Shown here: positions 49,383 to 62,749 of the stretch, one piece after another
How positions within the stretch are numbered: position 1 is the first letter of the stretch
Layout: every line of letters begins with the position of its first letter
Source of the DNA: Unio delphinus
Taxonomy: Eukaryota > Mollusca > Bivalvia > Unionida > Unionidae
DNA: 64,000 bases
Direction of reading: 5' to 3'
Assembly (NCBI GenBank): GCA_029339505.1
Contig: JAQISU010000108.1
Location: forward strand, 18,222,501 to 18,286,500
Program-made: the position numbers and the translations under genes
Notes under the pieces: model-generated
Seen by the model: only the letters and a program-made list of their open reading frames with translations
What the model was told of the DNA's origin: nothing
Database searches by the model: none

Positions 49383-51231
49383 CAGTGGAACCCCGCTATA
49401 ACGCGATGATCGGGGTCCATAAAATCGGATCGCGTTAAAAGCGGGGTCGCGTTAATGCGGGGTTTTACAATATTTAATTTTTTCCGAGAACATATACGTG
49501 TATACATGTACAATGATCAAAAGTCGGCTTATCATCAGATGATTATTAACTGGAATGCATTAATTAAGATATATTCAAAATAATCGATGACTAATATATT
49601 TATAGGTTATTACTGTGCATTAAAAACATTTACTAATTTTTATTTGTTTGAACGATAATACAGATTGACCGATAATACCAGACTATCGCTATATCATGAA
49701 AAGTGTATCAACATCGTATGCTACCGTGCCGTCGTGACATGCAATTCATCCATAATGGATGTAATTTCATTGAAAATCGTACAGATTTAAAATATTCAAT
49801 AATTTTGTAATAGTCTGAATTCGTCGTGTAAAATATAGGATGAACAAAATATTGAAACCATTTACCTGCCGTCTGATATCGTACGGTCATTCATTGCATG
49901 CAGCTATTCCCGGGTCTACATACGGTGTCTGTACAAATTTTATACCGCTAAAATTTTATCATATGCGACAACTGCAAGAATAGTTAACAATCAACGCATG
50001 ATTTCAGCGTGCAAATAACTTTTATTTCAGATTTTGTGAACATCAAAAGAAACATGTGAAAACTGCTAAATTAATCGTTGCGCAAAGTGCAAAGTCAGTG
50101 TGGTTCCAAATTTAAATTTCATCATTTCTTGAAAAATATATCCGATGACGTTTGCTTCTTTGCTCTAGGGCACACAGTTTCTCTTTAGCAGAAAACGACT
50201 TGCGTTTTTAAACTTGCTTTTCCATATTAATAGTAAAATATTTTTTTTATATAAGCAAACAACGTACACAGATAAAGCTCGATAACTAAGTAATGAAGAC
50301 CTGCAATGGTTACGAATCACTTTTTATATAAAACAAAAATTAAGCTGAACGGATGTACAATTTCATACCCTTTTAATTTACAGATAATAAAGTGGATATT
50401 ATTTACTTTCAACTATTTGTTGTTTGATCACACCGCCAAGCACAGCACACATGTTGGCGGCTTTCGTCCTTTGATGTTTATTAAATTGTGCGACTCTTGT
50501 ATCAACCACAGCTTTGTCTGCTGCTTGGCTTGATTGAAGTTAAATAAGAAGTCCATGTCGGCTATTGTTTGAGCAACGACTGTATACAGAATTCATGGAA
50601 GACAATCACAAAGACGATTTACTGGCTTTACTCATGGGTCCGTAATAAGTAACACTTCCGATAATGTTTACTTCGGCTTAACAATTCAAAAACCTAATGA
50701 AACCAGTTTCCTCTTCTAGAGTAGAATACGGAGCTTCACCACAACCTGTTCAAATTGATAAATTTCAGAAGCCAAGCGTTGTACACACTATTTCTCGTAC
50801 GTTATATATATCGTATTATTTTAGAATTCATACACGATCACTTCTCCAAAATCACTTAAAGAACCTGAATAAATTGTTAAGTTCCGATCGTTTATTATTA
50901 AAAGTCATACGCGAATTCTTCCACCAAATTATAATAAACGTTTTACACACTATTTCTCGTACGTTAAACAAATATTTTCACGGTCCGATAAAAATACACG
51001 TAAATGAATTTCAAATTTCAGGAACCATGCCACGATCATATTATTTTAAAAGTCACAACTAATCTCATGCCCAAAATGAAGTTAATTTCTTGTTTGTTTG
51101 TTTTTTTTACTTTTCTCCAAATTTTTTTTCTCCATGTGTGAATGAATATACGAAATTTCGGGAGCCATGCTACGACCGCGTTATATCCGAATTCGCGTTA
51201 TGGCGGGGCGCGTTATAGCGGGGTTCCACTG
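49383..51231. mobile_element. Pogo/Tigger-like TIR element, 1.85 kb, apparently non-autonomous
   Basis: The left end is CAGTGGAACCCCGCTATAAC followed by GCG. The right end is its exact reverse complement over 23 bp, flanked by TA (49381-49382 and 51232-51233). Subterminal GCGTTA(A/T) and GCGGGG words recur behind both ends. TIR style and the TA target point to the Tc1/mariner-pogo group. The interior is richer in CpG than the surroundings and carries no readable transposase. Candidate relics are a 121-codon plus frame (50697-51062) and a 46-codon minus frame (50539-50399) with AADKAVVDTRVAQFN and KAANMCAVLGGVIKQQ, neither assigned to a family. Confidence 0.85.
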
Positions 51232-51385
51232 TATTATGTGTTTTTATGTGCATATCGGTACTTTGAAAGCAGTATGGCAGCAGCCAGGCACAGTAACATT
51301 ATTGTTTATCTTTAATGCAGAAGAGATTTAAATACAAGCACCATTCCATCCTCACAATTCAAGCAGTTTTATGGTTGTTGTTGTT

Positions 51386-51623
51386 GTAGGGTTTAACGCC
51401 ATTTTTCAGCACATGATAGGCTATACAAGGCGGCCAGTATTAATGGTGGAGGAAGAAGCCGGGGTAGAACCCTGGAAAGAACTGCTGACCCACGAGAAGC
51501 TATAGCAAGCTTTCTCACATACCAACAAAGGCCGAATCTTGAACTCAAACCCACACAGGCAGAGGTGCGATGGCAGTGATCCGTAACTGAGAGCACTTTA
51601 GACCACTCAGCCACTCGGGGCCC
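51386..51623 (-). mobile_element. SINE family A, minus strand, full-length form
   Basis: The reverse complement reads GGGCCCCGAGTGGCTGAGTG (A-box region), a B-box-like GGGTTTGAGTTC, the body words AGAAAGCTTGCTATAGCTTC and TTCTTCCTCCACCATTAAT, and the 3' end AAAAATGGCGTTAAACCC. The tail is short (CTACAACAACAACAACC), a CAA-type end. Confidence 0.88.
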
Positions 51624-52037
51624 TCCAGTTTTATGGTACTCTACAAAATAAAATTGCTTCTCAGAAAATAAATCATCTACTTTAGGGATAAAAAGTCTGA
51701 AAATGAATTATTAATCAAAAAGACAATTTGTGAAAAACAGACTAATATTAGTAATTTTTGTTCCTTTTCTTTGAAAGAATTTGATTTTTAATATCAAAAT
51801 GTACTTGCCCAGCAACAGATTTAGTTGTCTTGGTGTTAATTAGCCAATGCCATTATCTACTCCTTGTTTTCCAATGCTTCAGATTGTACCACTTTGCTCT
51901 CGAATTTGTTCTTGTTCATCTGACATTTCTTTACTTTATATAATGATTGCTTAACAGTGAATGACTGACTACTCCACAGTCAAATAGGAAAATTCTACTA
52001 TTTCCCAACCACACAGAATACAATCACTTCAAAAGCA
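51624..52037. other. No recognisable feature
   Basis: AT-rich spacer. Confidence 0.4.
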
Positions 52038-54062
52038 AGCAGCTTGAATGACTGTTAGTGTATTGATTTGATATACCAGGGTCCTACTTGAATGACTGTT
52101 AGTGTATTGATTTGATATACCAGGGTCCTACTTGAATGACTGTTAGTGTATTGATTTGATATACCAGGGTCCTACTTGAATGACTGTTAGTGTATTGATT
52201 TGATATACCAGGGTCCTACTTGAATGACTGTTAGTGTATTGATTTGATATACCAGGGTCCTACTTGAATGACTGTTAGTGTATTGATTTGATATACCAGG
52301 GTCCTACTTGAATGACTGTTAGTGTATTGATTTGATATACCAGGGTCCTACTTGAATGACTGTTAGTGTATTGATTTGATATACCAGGGTCCTACTTGAA
52401 TGACTTAGTGTATTGATTTGATATACCAGGGTCCTACTTGAATGACTGTTAGTGTATTGATTTGATATACCAGGGTCCTACTTGAATGACTTAGTGTATC
52501 GATTTGATATACCAGGGTCCTACCTGAATGACTTAGTGTATTGATTTGATATACCAGGGTCCTACTTGAATGACTTAGTGTATTGATTTGATATACCAGG
52601 GTCCTACTTGAATGACTGTTAGTGTATTGATTTGATATACCAGGGTCCTACTTGAATGACTGTTAGTGTATTGATTTGATATACCAGGGTCCTACTTGAA
52701 TGACTGTTAGTGTATTGATTTGATATACCAGGGTCCTACTTGAATGACTGTTAGTGTATTGATTTGATATACCAGGGTCCTACTTGAATGACTGTTAGTG
52801 TATTGATTTGATATACCAGGGTCCTACTTGAATGACTGTTAGTGTATTGATTTGATATACCAGGGTCCTACTTGAATGACTGTTAGTGTATTGATTTGAT
52901 ATACCAGGGTCCTACTTGAATGACTGTTAGTGTATTGATTTGATATACCAGGGTCCTACTTGAATGACTGTTAGTGTATTGATTTGATATACCAGGGTCC
53001 TACTTGAATGACTTAGTGTATTGATTTGATATACCAGGGTCCTACTTGAATGACTGTTAGTGTATTGATTTGATATACCAGGGTCCTACTTGAATGACTT
53101 AGTGTATCGATTTGATATACCAGGGTCCTACTTGAATGACTTAGTGTATCGATTTGATATACCAGGGTCCTACTTGAATGACTGTTAGTGGATCGATTTG
53201 ATATACCAGGGTCCTACTTGAATGACTTAGTGTATCGATTTGATATACCAGGGTCCTACTTGAATGACTGTTAGTGGATCGATTTGATATACCAGGGTCC
53301 TACTTGAATGACTGTTAGTGTATTGATTTGATATACCAGGGTCCTACTTGAATGACTGTTAGTGTATTGATTTGATATACCAGGGTCCTACTTGAATGAC
53401 TGTTAGTGTATCGATTTGATATACCAGGGTCCTACTTGAATGACTGTTAGTGGATCGATTTGATATACCAGGGTCCTACTTGAATGACTGTTAGTGTATT
53501 GATTTGATATACCAGGGTCCTACTTGAATGACTGTTAGTGTATTGATTTGATATACCAGGGTCCTACTTGAATGACTGTTAGTGTATTGATTTGATATAC
53601 CAGGGTCCTACTTGAATGACTGTTAGTGTATTGATTTGATACACCAGGGTCCTACTTGAATGACTGTTAGTGTATTGATTTGATATACCAGGGTCCTACT
53701 TGAATGACTTAGTGTATCGATTTGATATACCAGGGTCCTATTTGAATGACTGTTAGTGTATCGATTTGATATACCAGGGTCCTACTTGAATGACTGTTAG
53801 TGTATTGATTTGATATACCAGGGTCCTACTTGAATGACTTAGTGTATCGATTTGATATACCAGGGTCCTACTTGAATGACTGTTAGCGTATCGATTTGAT
53901 GTACCAGGGTCCTACTTGTTAGTGTATTGATTTGATGTACCAGGGTCCTACTTGTTAGTGTATCAATTTGATATACCAGGGTCCTACTTGTTAGTGTATT
54001 GATTTGATATACCAGGGTCCTACTTGTTAGTGTATTGATTTGATATACCAGGGTCCAACTTG
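52038..54062. repeat. 44/41-bp minisatellite, about 46 copies (2.0 kb)
   Basis: The unit is TTGAATGACTGTTAGTGTAT plus TGATTTGATATACCAGGGTC and CTAC. A 3-bp loss (GACTGTTAG to GACTTAG) gives the 41-bp form, and the last copies (after about 53915) lose GAATGACT to give 36 bp. TATTGATT/TATCGATT and TGTAT/TGGAT variants occur in recurring combinations. It is among the most homogeneous arrays here. Confidence 0.96.
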
Positions 54063-54084
54063 TTCATAGAGGTAAGATTTTTAA

Positions 54085-54635
54085 ATATAGATCAGAGAAT
54101 AGATTAGCTGAAAGCAGTTTTTATATTTAAAAGTATAAAAGAATCTGTTCTAGTATATGATGTTTGAAAGTATAAAAAAATCTGTTCCAGTACATGAAGT
54201 TTGAAAGTATAAAAAAATCTGTTCTAGTATATGATGTTTGAAAGTATAAAAGAATCTGTTCTAGTATATGATGTTTGAAAGTATGAAAAAATCTGTTCTA
54301 GTATATGATGTTTGAAAGTATAAAAAAATCTGTTCTAGTATATGATGTTTGAAAGTATAAAAAAATCTGTTCTAGTATATGATGTTTGAAAGTATAAAAA
54401 AATCTGTTCTAGTATATGATGTTTGAAAGTATAAAAAAATCTGTTCCAGTACATGATGTTTGAAAGTATAAAAGAATCTGTTCCAGTACATGATGTTTGA
54501 AAGTATAAAAGAATCTGTTCCAGTATATGATGTTTGAAAGTATAAAAAAATCTGTTCTAGTATATGATGTTTGAAAGTATAAAAGAATCTATTCTAGTAT
54601 ATGATGTTTGAAAGTATAAAAGTCTGTTCCACTAC
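54085..54635. repeat. 37-bp minisatellite (AATCTGTTCTAGTATATGAT), about 14 copies
   Basis: The core is joined by GTTTGAAAGTATAAAAA. Variants CCAGTACATGA and CTAGTATATGA are grouped. Confidence 0.93.
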
Positions 54636-54747
54636 GTGAATGATTTATTTTACAAAGCTTTTTTATTACAATCTTTGATTAATTTCTAAAAAGAATTATA
54701 TAATTATGAAAACCACATACTGAACAAATCAAAGAAATTACACTGTA

Positions 54748-54853
54748 AGGGGCCAAAATACAACATTATGGTAATATAGGGGCCAAAATACAACACTATG
54801 GTAATATAGGGGCCAAAATACAACACTATGGTAATATAGGGGCCAAAATACAA
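54748..54853. repeat. 30-bp tandem repeat, about 3.5 copies
   Basis: The unit contains GGGGCCAAAATACAACACTA and TGGTAATATA. Confidence 0.93.
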
Positions 54854-55037
54854 AACTCACTACCTGTTCAGTTGCCTGTGGACTCATCATACACAAAAAT
54901 GTCAGTTAGGTTCACACTAAATAATTTGAGAATTGTGCAATAGAATTTTTATAATAACTTATACGTTATGAAAATGTACATGTAAGTTTTAACGAAAACC
55001 TCCATAATTAACCTTTAAAGGTGTTTTACCTGTTACT

Positions 55038-55280
55038 TAGGGGCACCGAGTGGCAGAGTGGTCTAAAGCTCAGTCCGTTACAGATCACTGCCATCTCATC
55101 TCTGTGTGCATGGATTTGAGTCTAAGATTCGGCTAATGTAGTAATGTGAGAAAGCTTGCCAGTAGCTTCTCGTGGGTCGGTGGTTCTTTCCGGGGGTTTT
55201 CTGGGTTCTTCCTCCACCAATAATACTTACCGCCATGAATAGCCTATATTGTGCTGAAAATTGTGTTAAACCATAAAAAA
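55038..55280 (+). mobile_element. SINE family A, near full length
   Basis: GGGGCACCGAGTGGCAGAGT (A-box TGGCAGAGTGG), a decayed B-box GGATTTGAGTCT, the body words GAGAAAGCTTGCCAGTAGCT and TTCTTCCTCCACCAATAAT, and the 3' end GAATAGCCTATATTGTGCTG, then GTGTTAAACCATAAAAAAAG with an A-rich tail. Confidence 0.88.
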
Positions 55281-58200
55281 AGAACAAACAAACATTACCT
55301 GTTACTTATCATCTCTACACACAAAAAAAGCCCTTAGCTTATGATGTGCCATAGGTCACAAAGTGCATCCAGTCATAAAGATAAACCTTCATTCCTATCT
55401 GTTATCATGACCTCAGGACTTTGACCTTTGCGTTCTTGCCTACGGTCACAGCATCTTTAAGAAAATCAAAACTGGTAAATGAAGCATTTATCTTGAGTAC
55501 ATATCTACACCTAATATTTATGGTTGTGTAAACAAAGTTTAATTTTATGACTAGATCAAATATATTAATAAGCAAGCAATGAAATACATTCAGATTTTAG
55601 TGAAATTCAACTAAACGAGTACTCAGAAGTCAGAAATAATAAGAACATCAATTCTTTATTTCAGACTATTTAGTCGATATATCTAAATCAAAACTAAAAT
55701 ACATGTTATCAATGTATTTTAAGCATAAAGAACCATACATATCATATGCGTGTATCAATTAACAACTACAGACTGTGTCTGACATTGTTAAGAATTGAAA
55801 TTATGTACGATATTTAAAGAGTATCTTGTTTCAGCTATATATCGTCTGAGAAATTACATGAATATCAGCTATATATCGTCTGAGAAATTACATGAATATC
55901 AGCTATATATAGTCTGAGAAATTACATGAATATCATTAAGTTTCACAGACATTTCAAAGTACAGTTCTTACTATTAGACATTATCATCATTGAATAAAAA
56001 CTTTTTCATTACTTCTACAAAACTGAATAAGATATACTTAAAAAATTAAAAATTTGGTGGCACTGTTTAATCTGGAAGGGCTTAATAGAAAATGAAGACT
56101 ATTATTATAACCAATAACTAGTTTTCTTTTCATTTATTCACTAAAGTTTGTCCACAGAGGAGTGCAATACACTGAACAATAATAGTTGAATAAATTTCTA
56201 AATTTACATAGTCTGAATATGAATTCTATATTTACATTATAAACATAATCAACCTCTATACTGTTTGCAAATAACAGTTCATACAGTCATCAAACCAAAG
56301 AAATTAGTCAACTGTGATCAATTTCCATTAGTGCTAAAAAAAAAAGCAACATCTGAAATATTTGCAATAGTATGCTTCTTGTTTACAAAAATCTGCAGTG
56401 ACCTACTTTTATCCTAAACTAATGTAAATTTTCAAATTTACCCTTGATGATGTCATTGCAGAACATAAAACAACAATACAAAAATGTCAACTCAACTTCT
56501 GGCCTTCTAAACACCTCATTCCTTATATATGTAATATTGAATCTATAGCTAAATGGGTTGTCTTGTAATATGGAAAATTTTTGCAGCTTTTAAATATTTA
56601 CTCCAACAATCTAAGCAACAGTTTGACCTGTGACCTTGATCATTGATCATTGAATTCCTTCATCCTTAAAGAATACAAGAAGTACACTGGTAAATCTTAA
56701 AGTCTAATTGTAATGAATATCTGAATATCTATACTGTGTGTTTAACTTTTATCCACAATTCTAGTTTGTAAGGATCATTTTGTAACCAACATCATATGTA
56801 GCTAACTTTTGTCCATTATTGTACAGCAGACCATAGTATAACATATGATAATGTATCTTGACACTGTATTTTGAGTTTTGAAAGTTCTAGAAGGTGTACC
56901 TGCTCTTGGTCTTATTTGTAATAGAATGTTTAATGCTGTCTGGTTCAAGGTCACAATATTTTTTAGAAATTTATAATATTCTAGAATCAAAATTGTTTAT
57001 AATAATGATGGGAAAATGTCACATAACCTGGTTCTCTGATTATCTTTAAAGTTTTATTTAAAAGATGTAATCAAACAGAATTATTCAATCCTATTTTAAC
57101 ATCTGTCTAGTGGAATCAATCTCTTAGTTGTGTTTAGTTATAATTTGAGAAGAAATTATTTATTCAAAGTATTAATTCATAATAAGTACAACGTGCTCAT
57201 TAACTTTAGACTAAATCACCTTTATGGCATTATTGTGAATTAATTTAAGGACAATCTGGGCTATATCATTGTGATACATTAAGACTGTTGGCAAATCAGT
57301 TCAATCAAGGCTATTGGCACATTAACACATTAAATAGTGGAATTCATTTGGAACACAATGCTTTTGGATTTTGGATAGAACTTTTAGGATTTTAGGGGAT
57401 TTAATTCACATTATTGCAAGTTCCTCTTACATTTTCACTTGTATATTGAGAAATAAATCATTTGTTGAATTTTACTAAACTTTAAGACTACAAAGTCATA
57501 GCACTAATGCATTAGTTGTATAAAAAATATTATGAGATCCCCATTTTCTTGAGCATTGTCTTTTATTTAGAAATCTTTAACACTGAGTGCTAACAAATTT
57601 TAATAGGACCTTTATCTAGGGTGTAGATAGATGCAATGATGGACAGATGTACAGACATACAAAAAAGAAATAAATGCAATCACTCTGTCAAGCTTCTGTC
57701 AGGGCTGATACCCAGAGATTTCATCTTGGTGACCTTGACAATGGAACTTCTTAACTTCAAATCACAAGTACTATTTATTAACCATGGCAAGCATCTTTAA
57801 ACTGTCTGATTGTAATTCATGCACTGCAAAAATTATTCACAATAATGCTTGATCTTTAACCATTCACCACACCTAAAATTTGAACTGTTAACTCTGACCT
57901 TGACCTGCTCTCTTTGTGTTTTAATCTCAAGGAGCATACCTTACCCTTCCCTTACACCTCCCCACATCCATGAGGAAGTCTGATGATGAGCCACATACAA
58001 ACATACCACCCTTACAAAGCAAGAGGCCCAAACGGGCATGAGATTACTCACCTCGCTGATATCTATCTAAATATCACATGCAAGAACAGTTGGCCAAAAC
58101 TTTTGCATCGGTATGATGCTACAGGTTGAAATTTCCTCCAATGCTGTTGATTTTATAAGTTATGAAACAACTGTTTCAAGGTTTCTAGATCTTCTGTATC

Positions 58201-58859
58201 TTTGTACATTATACCAATATGCTTTCTTTACAATTTGGTAAGATTTTGCAAGTGACTTTCTAGAAATTTTTGCAATGTTGTTTCAGCAGTTATATTTGGT
58301 TGCAGATTGATATCATCTACATAAATGTGACTGTCCTCTATACTAGAATGCTTTCTGTCAAATTTGGTCAATATGCTGTTCAAAGGTGTTCAGAAAAAGT
58401 AATTGAATGGTTTTTCTACTCTTGGAAAAGGTTTTTTTTTTTTATTGCATCATTTATAACATCCTAATAGGCTTTCTTTCCAGAATGCTTTCTTTCAAAC
58501 TTGGTCAGATTCTGCTGTATGGAATTTGGGAACATATTGGTCAAAGGTATTTCAGTTTTTAGTAATTTTTTTTTGGTAGGAACTGTATCACCTCAAAAGT
58601 TTGATTGGTATTTATACCTGCCTGCTTTCTGTCAACTTTAGTCAAATTATATTCTGTAGCTTTCAAAAAAGATCATTTAAAGGATTTTTTTTTTTAGTAA
58701 TGGTGATTCTATTTATTTGCAGACTGACATAATTTTACTGGCATGAAAAATAATACCATAACTTCCAGGAAAATGTCTACCCTATGAATTTAAGTGAATT
58801 CACAGGATGTAGACTACGTGCAGACTGTATGCAAAGTAAACTAAACAAAGTTCTTTGAC
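55281..58859. other. 3.6 kb with no gene recognised; small repeats only
   Basis: The longest non-arrayed stretch in the window. It contains a 34-bp three-copy repeat (55832-55935: TCAGCTATATATCGTCTGAG). The stretch 57600-58080 reads like an old interspersed element (GACCTTGACAATGGAACTTC; AAGAGGCCCAAACGGGCATGAG with internal inverted GGCCC/GGGC). Another stretch, 58090-58680, is loosely repetitive (TTCTGTCAAATTTGGTCA words, three to four copies). Open frames are short and unrecognisable. Confidence 0.4.
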
Positions 58860-59035
58860 AAAACACCAACTGATGCTGGAAAGTTACATGAAATTAATAA
58901 TATTGTAGATTACATGATATTAATCATATTGTAAATTACCACAAATTAATCTCATTGTAGATTACATGAAATTAATCATATTGTAGATTACATGAAATTA
59001 ATCTCATTGTAGATTACATGAAATTAACTTTACTC
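58860..59035. repeat. Degenerate repeat of about 24 bp (ATTGTAGATTACATGAAATT)
   Basis: About six copies with AATCATATTGTAGATTACAT and AATCTCATTGTAG variants. Confidence 0.85.
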
Positions 59036-59204
59036 TGAATTACACAATGAAATAAATAATGATGTAGATACAAGACAAAATTAATCATGGATACCAGTGA
59101 AGTAGAGTAAAAGCTATCAGTAATGGGCTGACATCTGCCTGTATTATCAAGGGTATGAATTGCTCTTGCATTTATTGAGAAAGCTACAAATTCATGACTT
59201 AAAG
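59036..59204. other. Spacer
   Basis: No feature seen. Confidence 0.4.
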
Positions 59205-60775
59205 AAATTTTAATCAACAATAGGCCCATTTTAGTTAACACTAAGGCCCCCTTTAATCAACAATAAGACCCATTTTAGTTAATACTAAGGCCCCCTTTAA
59301 TCAACAATAGACCCATTTTAGTTAACACTAAGGCCCTCTTTAATCAACAATAAGACCCATTTTAGTTAACACTAAGGCCCCCTTTAATCAACAATAAGAC
59401 CCATTTTAGTTAATACTAAGGCCCCCTTTAATCAACAATAAGACCCATTTTAGTTAACACTAAGGCCCCCTTTAATCAACAATAAGACCCATTTTAGTTA
59501 ATACTAAGGCCCCCTTTAATCAACAATAGGCCCATTTTAGTTAATACTAAGGACCCCTTTAATCAACAATAGGCCCATTTTAGTTAACACTAAGGCCCTC
59601 TTTAATCAACAATAAGACCCATTTTAGTTAACACTAAGGCCCCCTTTAATCAACAATAAGACCCATTTTAGTTAACACTAAGGCCCTCTTTAATCAACAA
59701 TAAGACCCATTTTAGTTAACACTAAGGCCCCCTTTAATCAACAATAAGACCCATTTTAGTTAATACTAAGGCCCCCTTTAATCAACAATAAGACCCATTT
59801 TAGTTAACACTAAGGCCCCCTTTAATCAACAATAAGACCCATTTTACTTAATACTAAGGCCCCCTTTAATCAACAATAGGCCCATTTTAGTTAATATTAA
59901 GGCCCCCTTTAATCAACAATAGGCCCATTTTAGTTAACACTAAGGCCCTCTTTAATCAACAATAAGACCCATTTTAGTTAACACTAAGGCCCCCTTTAAT
60001 CAACAATAAGACCCATTTTAGTTAATACTAAGGCCCCTTTAATCAACAATAAGACCCATTTTAGTTAACACTAAGGCCCTCTTTAATCAACAATAAAACC
60101 CATTTTAGTTAACACTAAGGCCCTCTTTAATCAACAATAAGACCCATTTTAGTTAACACTAAGGCCCCCTTTAATCAACAATAAGACCCATTTTAGTTAA
60201 CACTAAGGCCCCCTTTAATCAACATTAAGACCCATTTTAGTTAACACTAAGGCCCCCTTTAATCAACAATAGGCCCATTCTAATTAAAAACTAAGGGCTA
60301 TTATAATCAACAATATGGCTCATTTTAATCAACAAAAGACCCATTTTAATCAACATTAGGCCTATTTTAATTATCAAATAAAGGCTATTTTATCAACAAT
60401 AAGGCCAATTTTAATCAACAATAAGGCCCATTTTAACTAACAAATAAGGGGTATTTTAACCATCAATATGGCTCATTTTAATCACCAATAAGGCCAATTT
60501 TAACTAACAAATAAGGGCTATTTTAAACATCAATATGGCTCATTTTAATCTCCAATAAGGCCCATTTTAATCAACAATAGGCCTATTTTAATTATCAAAT
60601 AAGTTATGGCTATTTTAATAAACAACAAGACAAATTTAAATAAACAATAAGGCCAATTTTAATCAACAATAAGGCCAATTTTAATCACCAATAAGGCCCA
60701 TTTTAGTCAACAATTAGACTTATTTTCATCAACAATAAGGCCCATTTTAGTCAACAGTAAGGCCCATTTTGTGAA
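59205..60775. repeat. 44-bp minisatellite grading into a degenerate 22-bp form
   Basis: The ordered part (to about 60290, about 24 copies) uses CAACAATAAGACCCATTTTA plus GTTAACACTAAGGCCCCCTT and TAAT. A block of about 350 bp marked by two CAACAATAGGCCCATTTTAG units recurs (near 59520 and 59870). Beyond 60290 the pattern simplifies to CAACAATAAGGCCCATTTTAAT, which looks like the half-unit from which the 44-mer arose. Confidence 0.95.
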
Positions 60776-61725
60776 AGTACATGTATAAACTTTGAGTCTT
60801 TGTATATCATTGTACAAAATTAGAGTCTTGGTATATGAGAATGCAAACAATGAATCCTAGTACATCTGGGTACAAACCTTAAGTCCTTGTATATCAGGGT
60901 ACAAATGAGTCCTAATATATCAGGGTACAGACATTGTGTTTTGGTATATCTGGGTACAACCGTTGAGTCCTAGTACATCTGGGTACAACCTTTCAGTCTT
61001 GGTATATCTGGATACAAACTTTGGGTCCTAGTATATCTGGGTACAAAACATTGTGTTTTGGTATATCTGGGTACAAACTTAGATTCATAGTATATTAAGG
61101 TACAAACTTTGAGTATTGTTATCTCAAGGTACAGACTTTGAGTCCTAGTATATCTGGGTACAACCTTTGAGTCCTAGTACATCTGGGTAAAACCTTAGAG
61201 TTTTGGTATATCTAGATACAAACTTTGGGTCCTAGTATATCAGGGTACAAACTTTGAGTCCTAGTATATCTGGATACAAACTTTGGGTCCTAATAAATCT
61301 GGGTAAAACTTTGAGTCCTAGTATATCAAGGTACAAATTTTGAGTCTTGTTGTATCAGGGTACAGACTTTGAGTCCTAGTATATCTGGGTACAACCTTTC
61401 AGTCCTAGTACATCTGGGTACAACCTTTGAGTCTTGGTATATCTGGATACAAACTTTGGGTCATAGTATATCAGGGTACAAACTTCAAGTCCTAGTATAT
61501 CTGGGTACAAACTTTGAGTCCTAGTATATCAGGGTACAGACTTTGAGTCTTGGTATATCAAGGTACAAACTTTGAGTCCTATTATATCTGGGTAAAAGCT
61601 TTGAGTCCTAGTATATCAGGGTACAAACTTTGAACCCTTGTATATCAGGGTACAAACTTTGAGCCCTTGTATATCAGGGTACAAACTTTGAGCCCTTGTA
61701 TATCAGGGTACAAACTATCTGTAAT
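60776..61725. repeat. 29-bp minisatellite (GGGTACAAACTTTGAGTCCT), about 32 copies
   Basis: The core is joined by AGTATATCT or AGTATATCA. Degenerate throughout except the last few copies (GAGCCCTTGTATATCAGGGT). Confidence 0.93.
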
Positions 61726-62286
61726 ATTGAATTAAAGATTAAGTTAAAATAGTAAATGATTCAGAAAATTTGATTTCCGAAATCTGAAACATAGAACCTC
61801 AACACTGATGAATGAATGCCTCAGTCACCACCAGAAATCAATGAACAGTATGACTGCATCGCCTTACTATTTGCATTATTCATCCGAATTATTTCTAAAA
61901 GTGCATGCTTTGCAACATCTGTTGGTTGTAATGGCACTTTCAACATATTACAGACTTTTCATGCCAAGGAAATGAAACATAATGCTATTCTCAAAGACAT
62001 ACAGAGGCACCATCAGCATCTTATCATGGAACTTGGATTAAGTGTTGAATATTTTACCAACTGTGCTGACACAATTCATTAAAACACAAAGTGTGCTGAA
62101 AACTAGAACTTAAACAATATATGGGACCCAAAAATCTGAAAATGGTGTGAGATTACAAGACAAATATACTTCAGTAATTATCATAATGCAACTAGTTTTT
62201 CACTTTTGCAAGCCATGGAATAGTGAATAACAAGTCAGCAGTATTAAATTCACTTGGGAACTTTATCACTTTCATAAAATGTAACA
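61726..62286. other. Unique DNA with an unassigned 88-codon open frame
   Basis: A plus frame at 61816-62082 starts MPQSPPEINEQYDCIAL and ends with HHQHLIMELGLSVEYFTNC. Composition is protein-like but no family is recognised. A second frame over the same DNA is also open for 60 codons, which weakens the case. It could be a decayed transposon fragment. Confidence 0.25.
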
Positions 62287-62385
62287 ATTATTATGGTCCC
62301 ATTAAAATCAAAAACTCAGCAATTATGGTCCCATTAAACTCTAACACTCAGCAATTATGGTCCCATTAAAATCTAACACCACAAT
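62287..62385. repeat. 31-bp tandem repeat, 3 copies
   Basis: The unit is AATTATGGTCCCATTAAAAT plus CTAACACTCAGC. Confidence 0.92.
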
Positions 62386-62562
62386 TTTCTGTAATTTTAC
62401 TATCATTCATCTTTCTCCAGATTTTTTAAACTAATCATACACAATATCATTTTTTATAGGTCTACTATAAATCATCAACTGATATTATGATAAGCCTAGA
62501 CAAGGAGTAGTACAAAAAAAAACAGTTAATAAGGCAACCATATGTTATTGTCTAAAGTGTGT
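62386..62562. other. Spacer
   Basis: No feature seen. Confidence 0.4.
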
Positions 62563-62590
62563 ATACATACATACATACATACATACATAC

Positions 62591-62621
<31 letters not shown>

Positions 62622-62749
62622 CATACATACATACATGTACATACATACATGCATGCATGCATGCATGCATACATACATACATACATACATACATACATAC
62701 ATACATACATACATACATACATACATACATACATACATACATACATACA
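62563..62749. repeat. (CATA)n tetranucleotide microsatellite with a (CATG)n core
   Basis: About 45 tetranucleotides, with a GCATGCATGCATGCATGC block at about 62650-62668 that is a perfect palindrome. Confidence 0.97.

Noticed and set aside
61816..62082. 88-codon plus-strand frame
   Set aside because: Protein-like composition but no family recognised, and an overlapping frame is also open. Not called as a gene.
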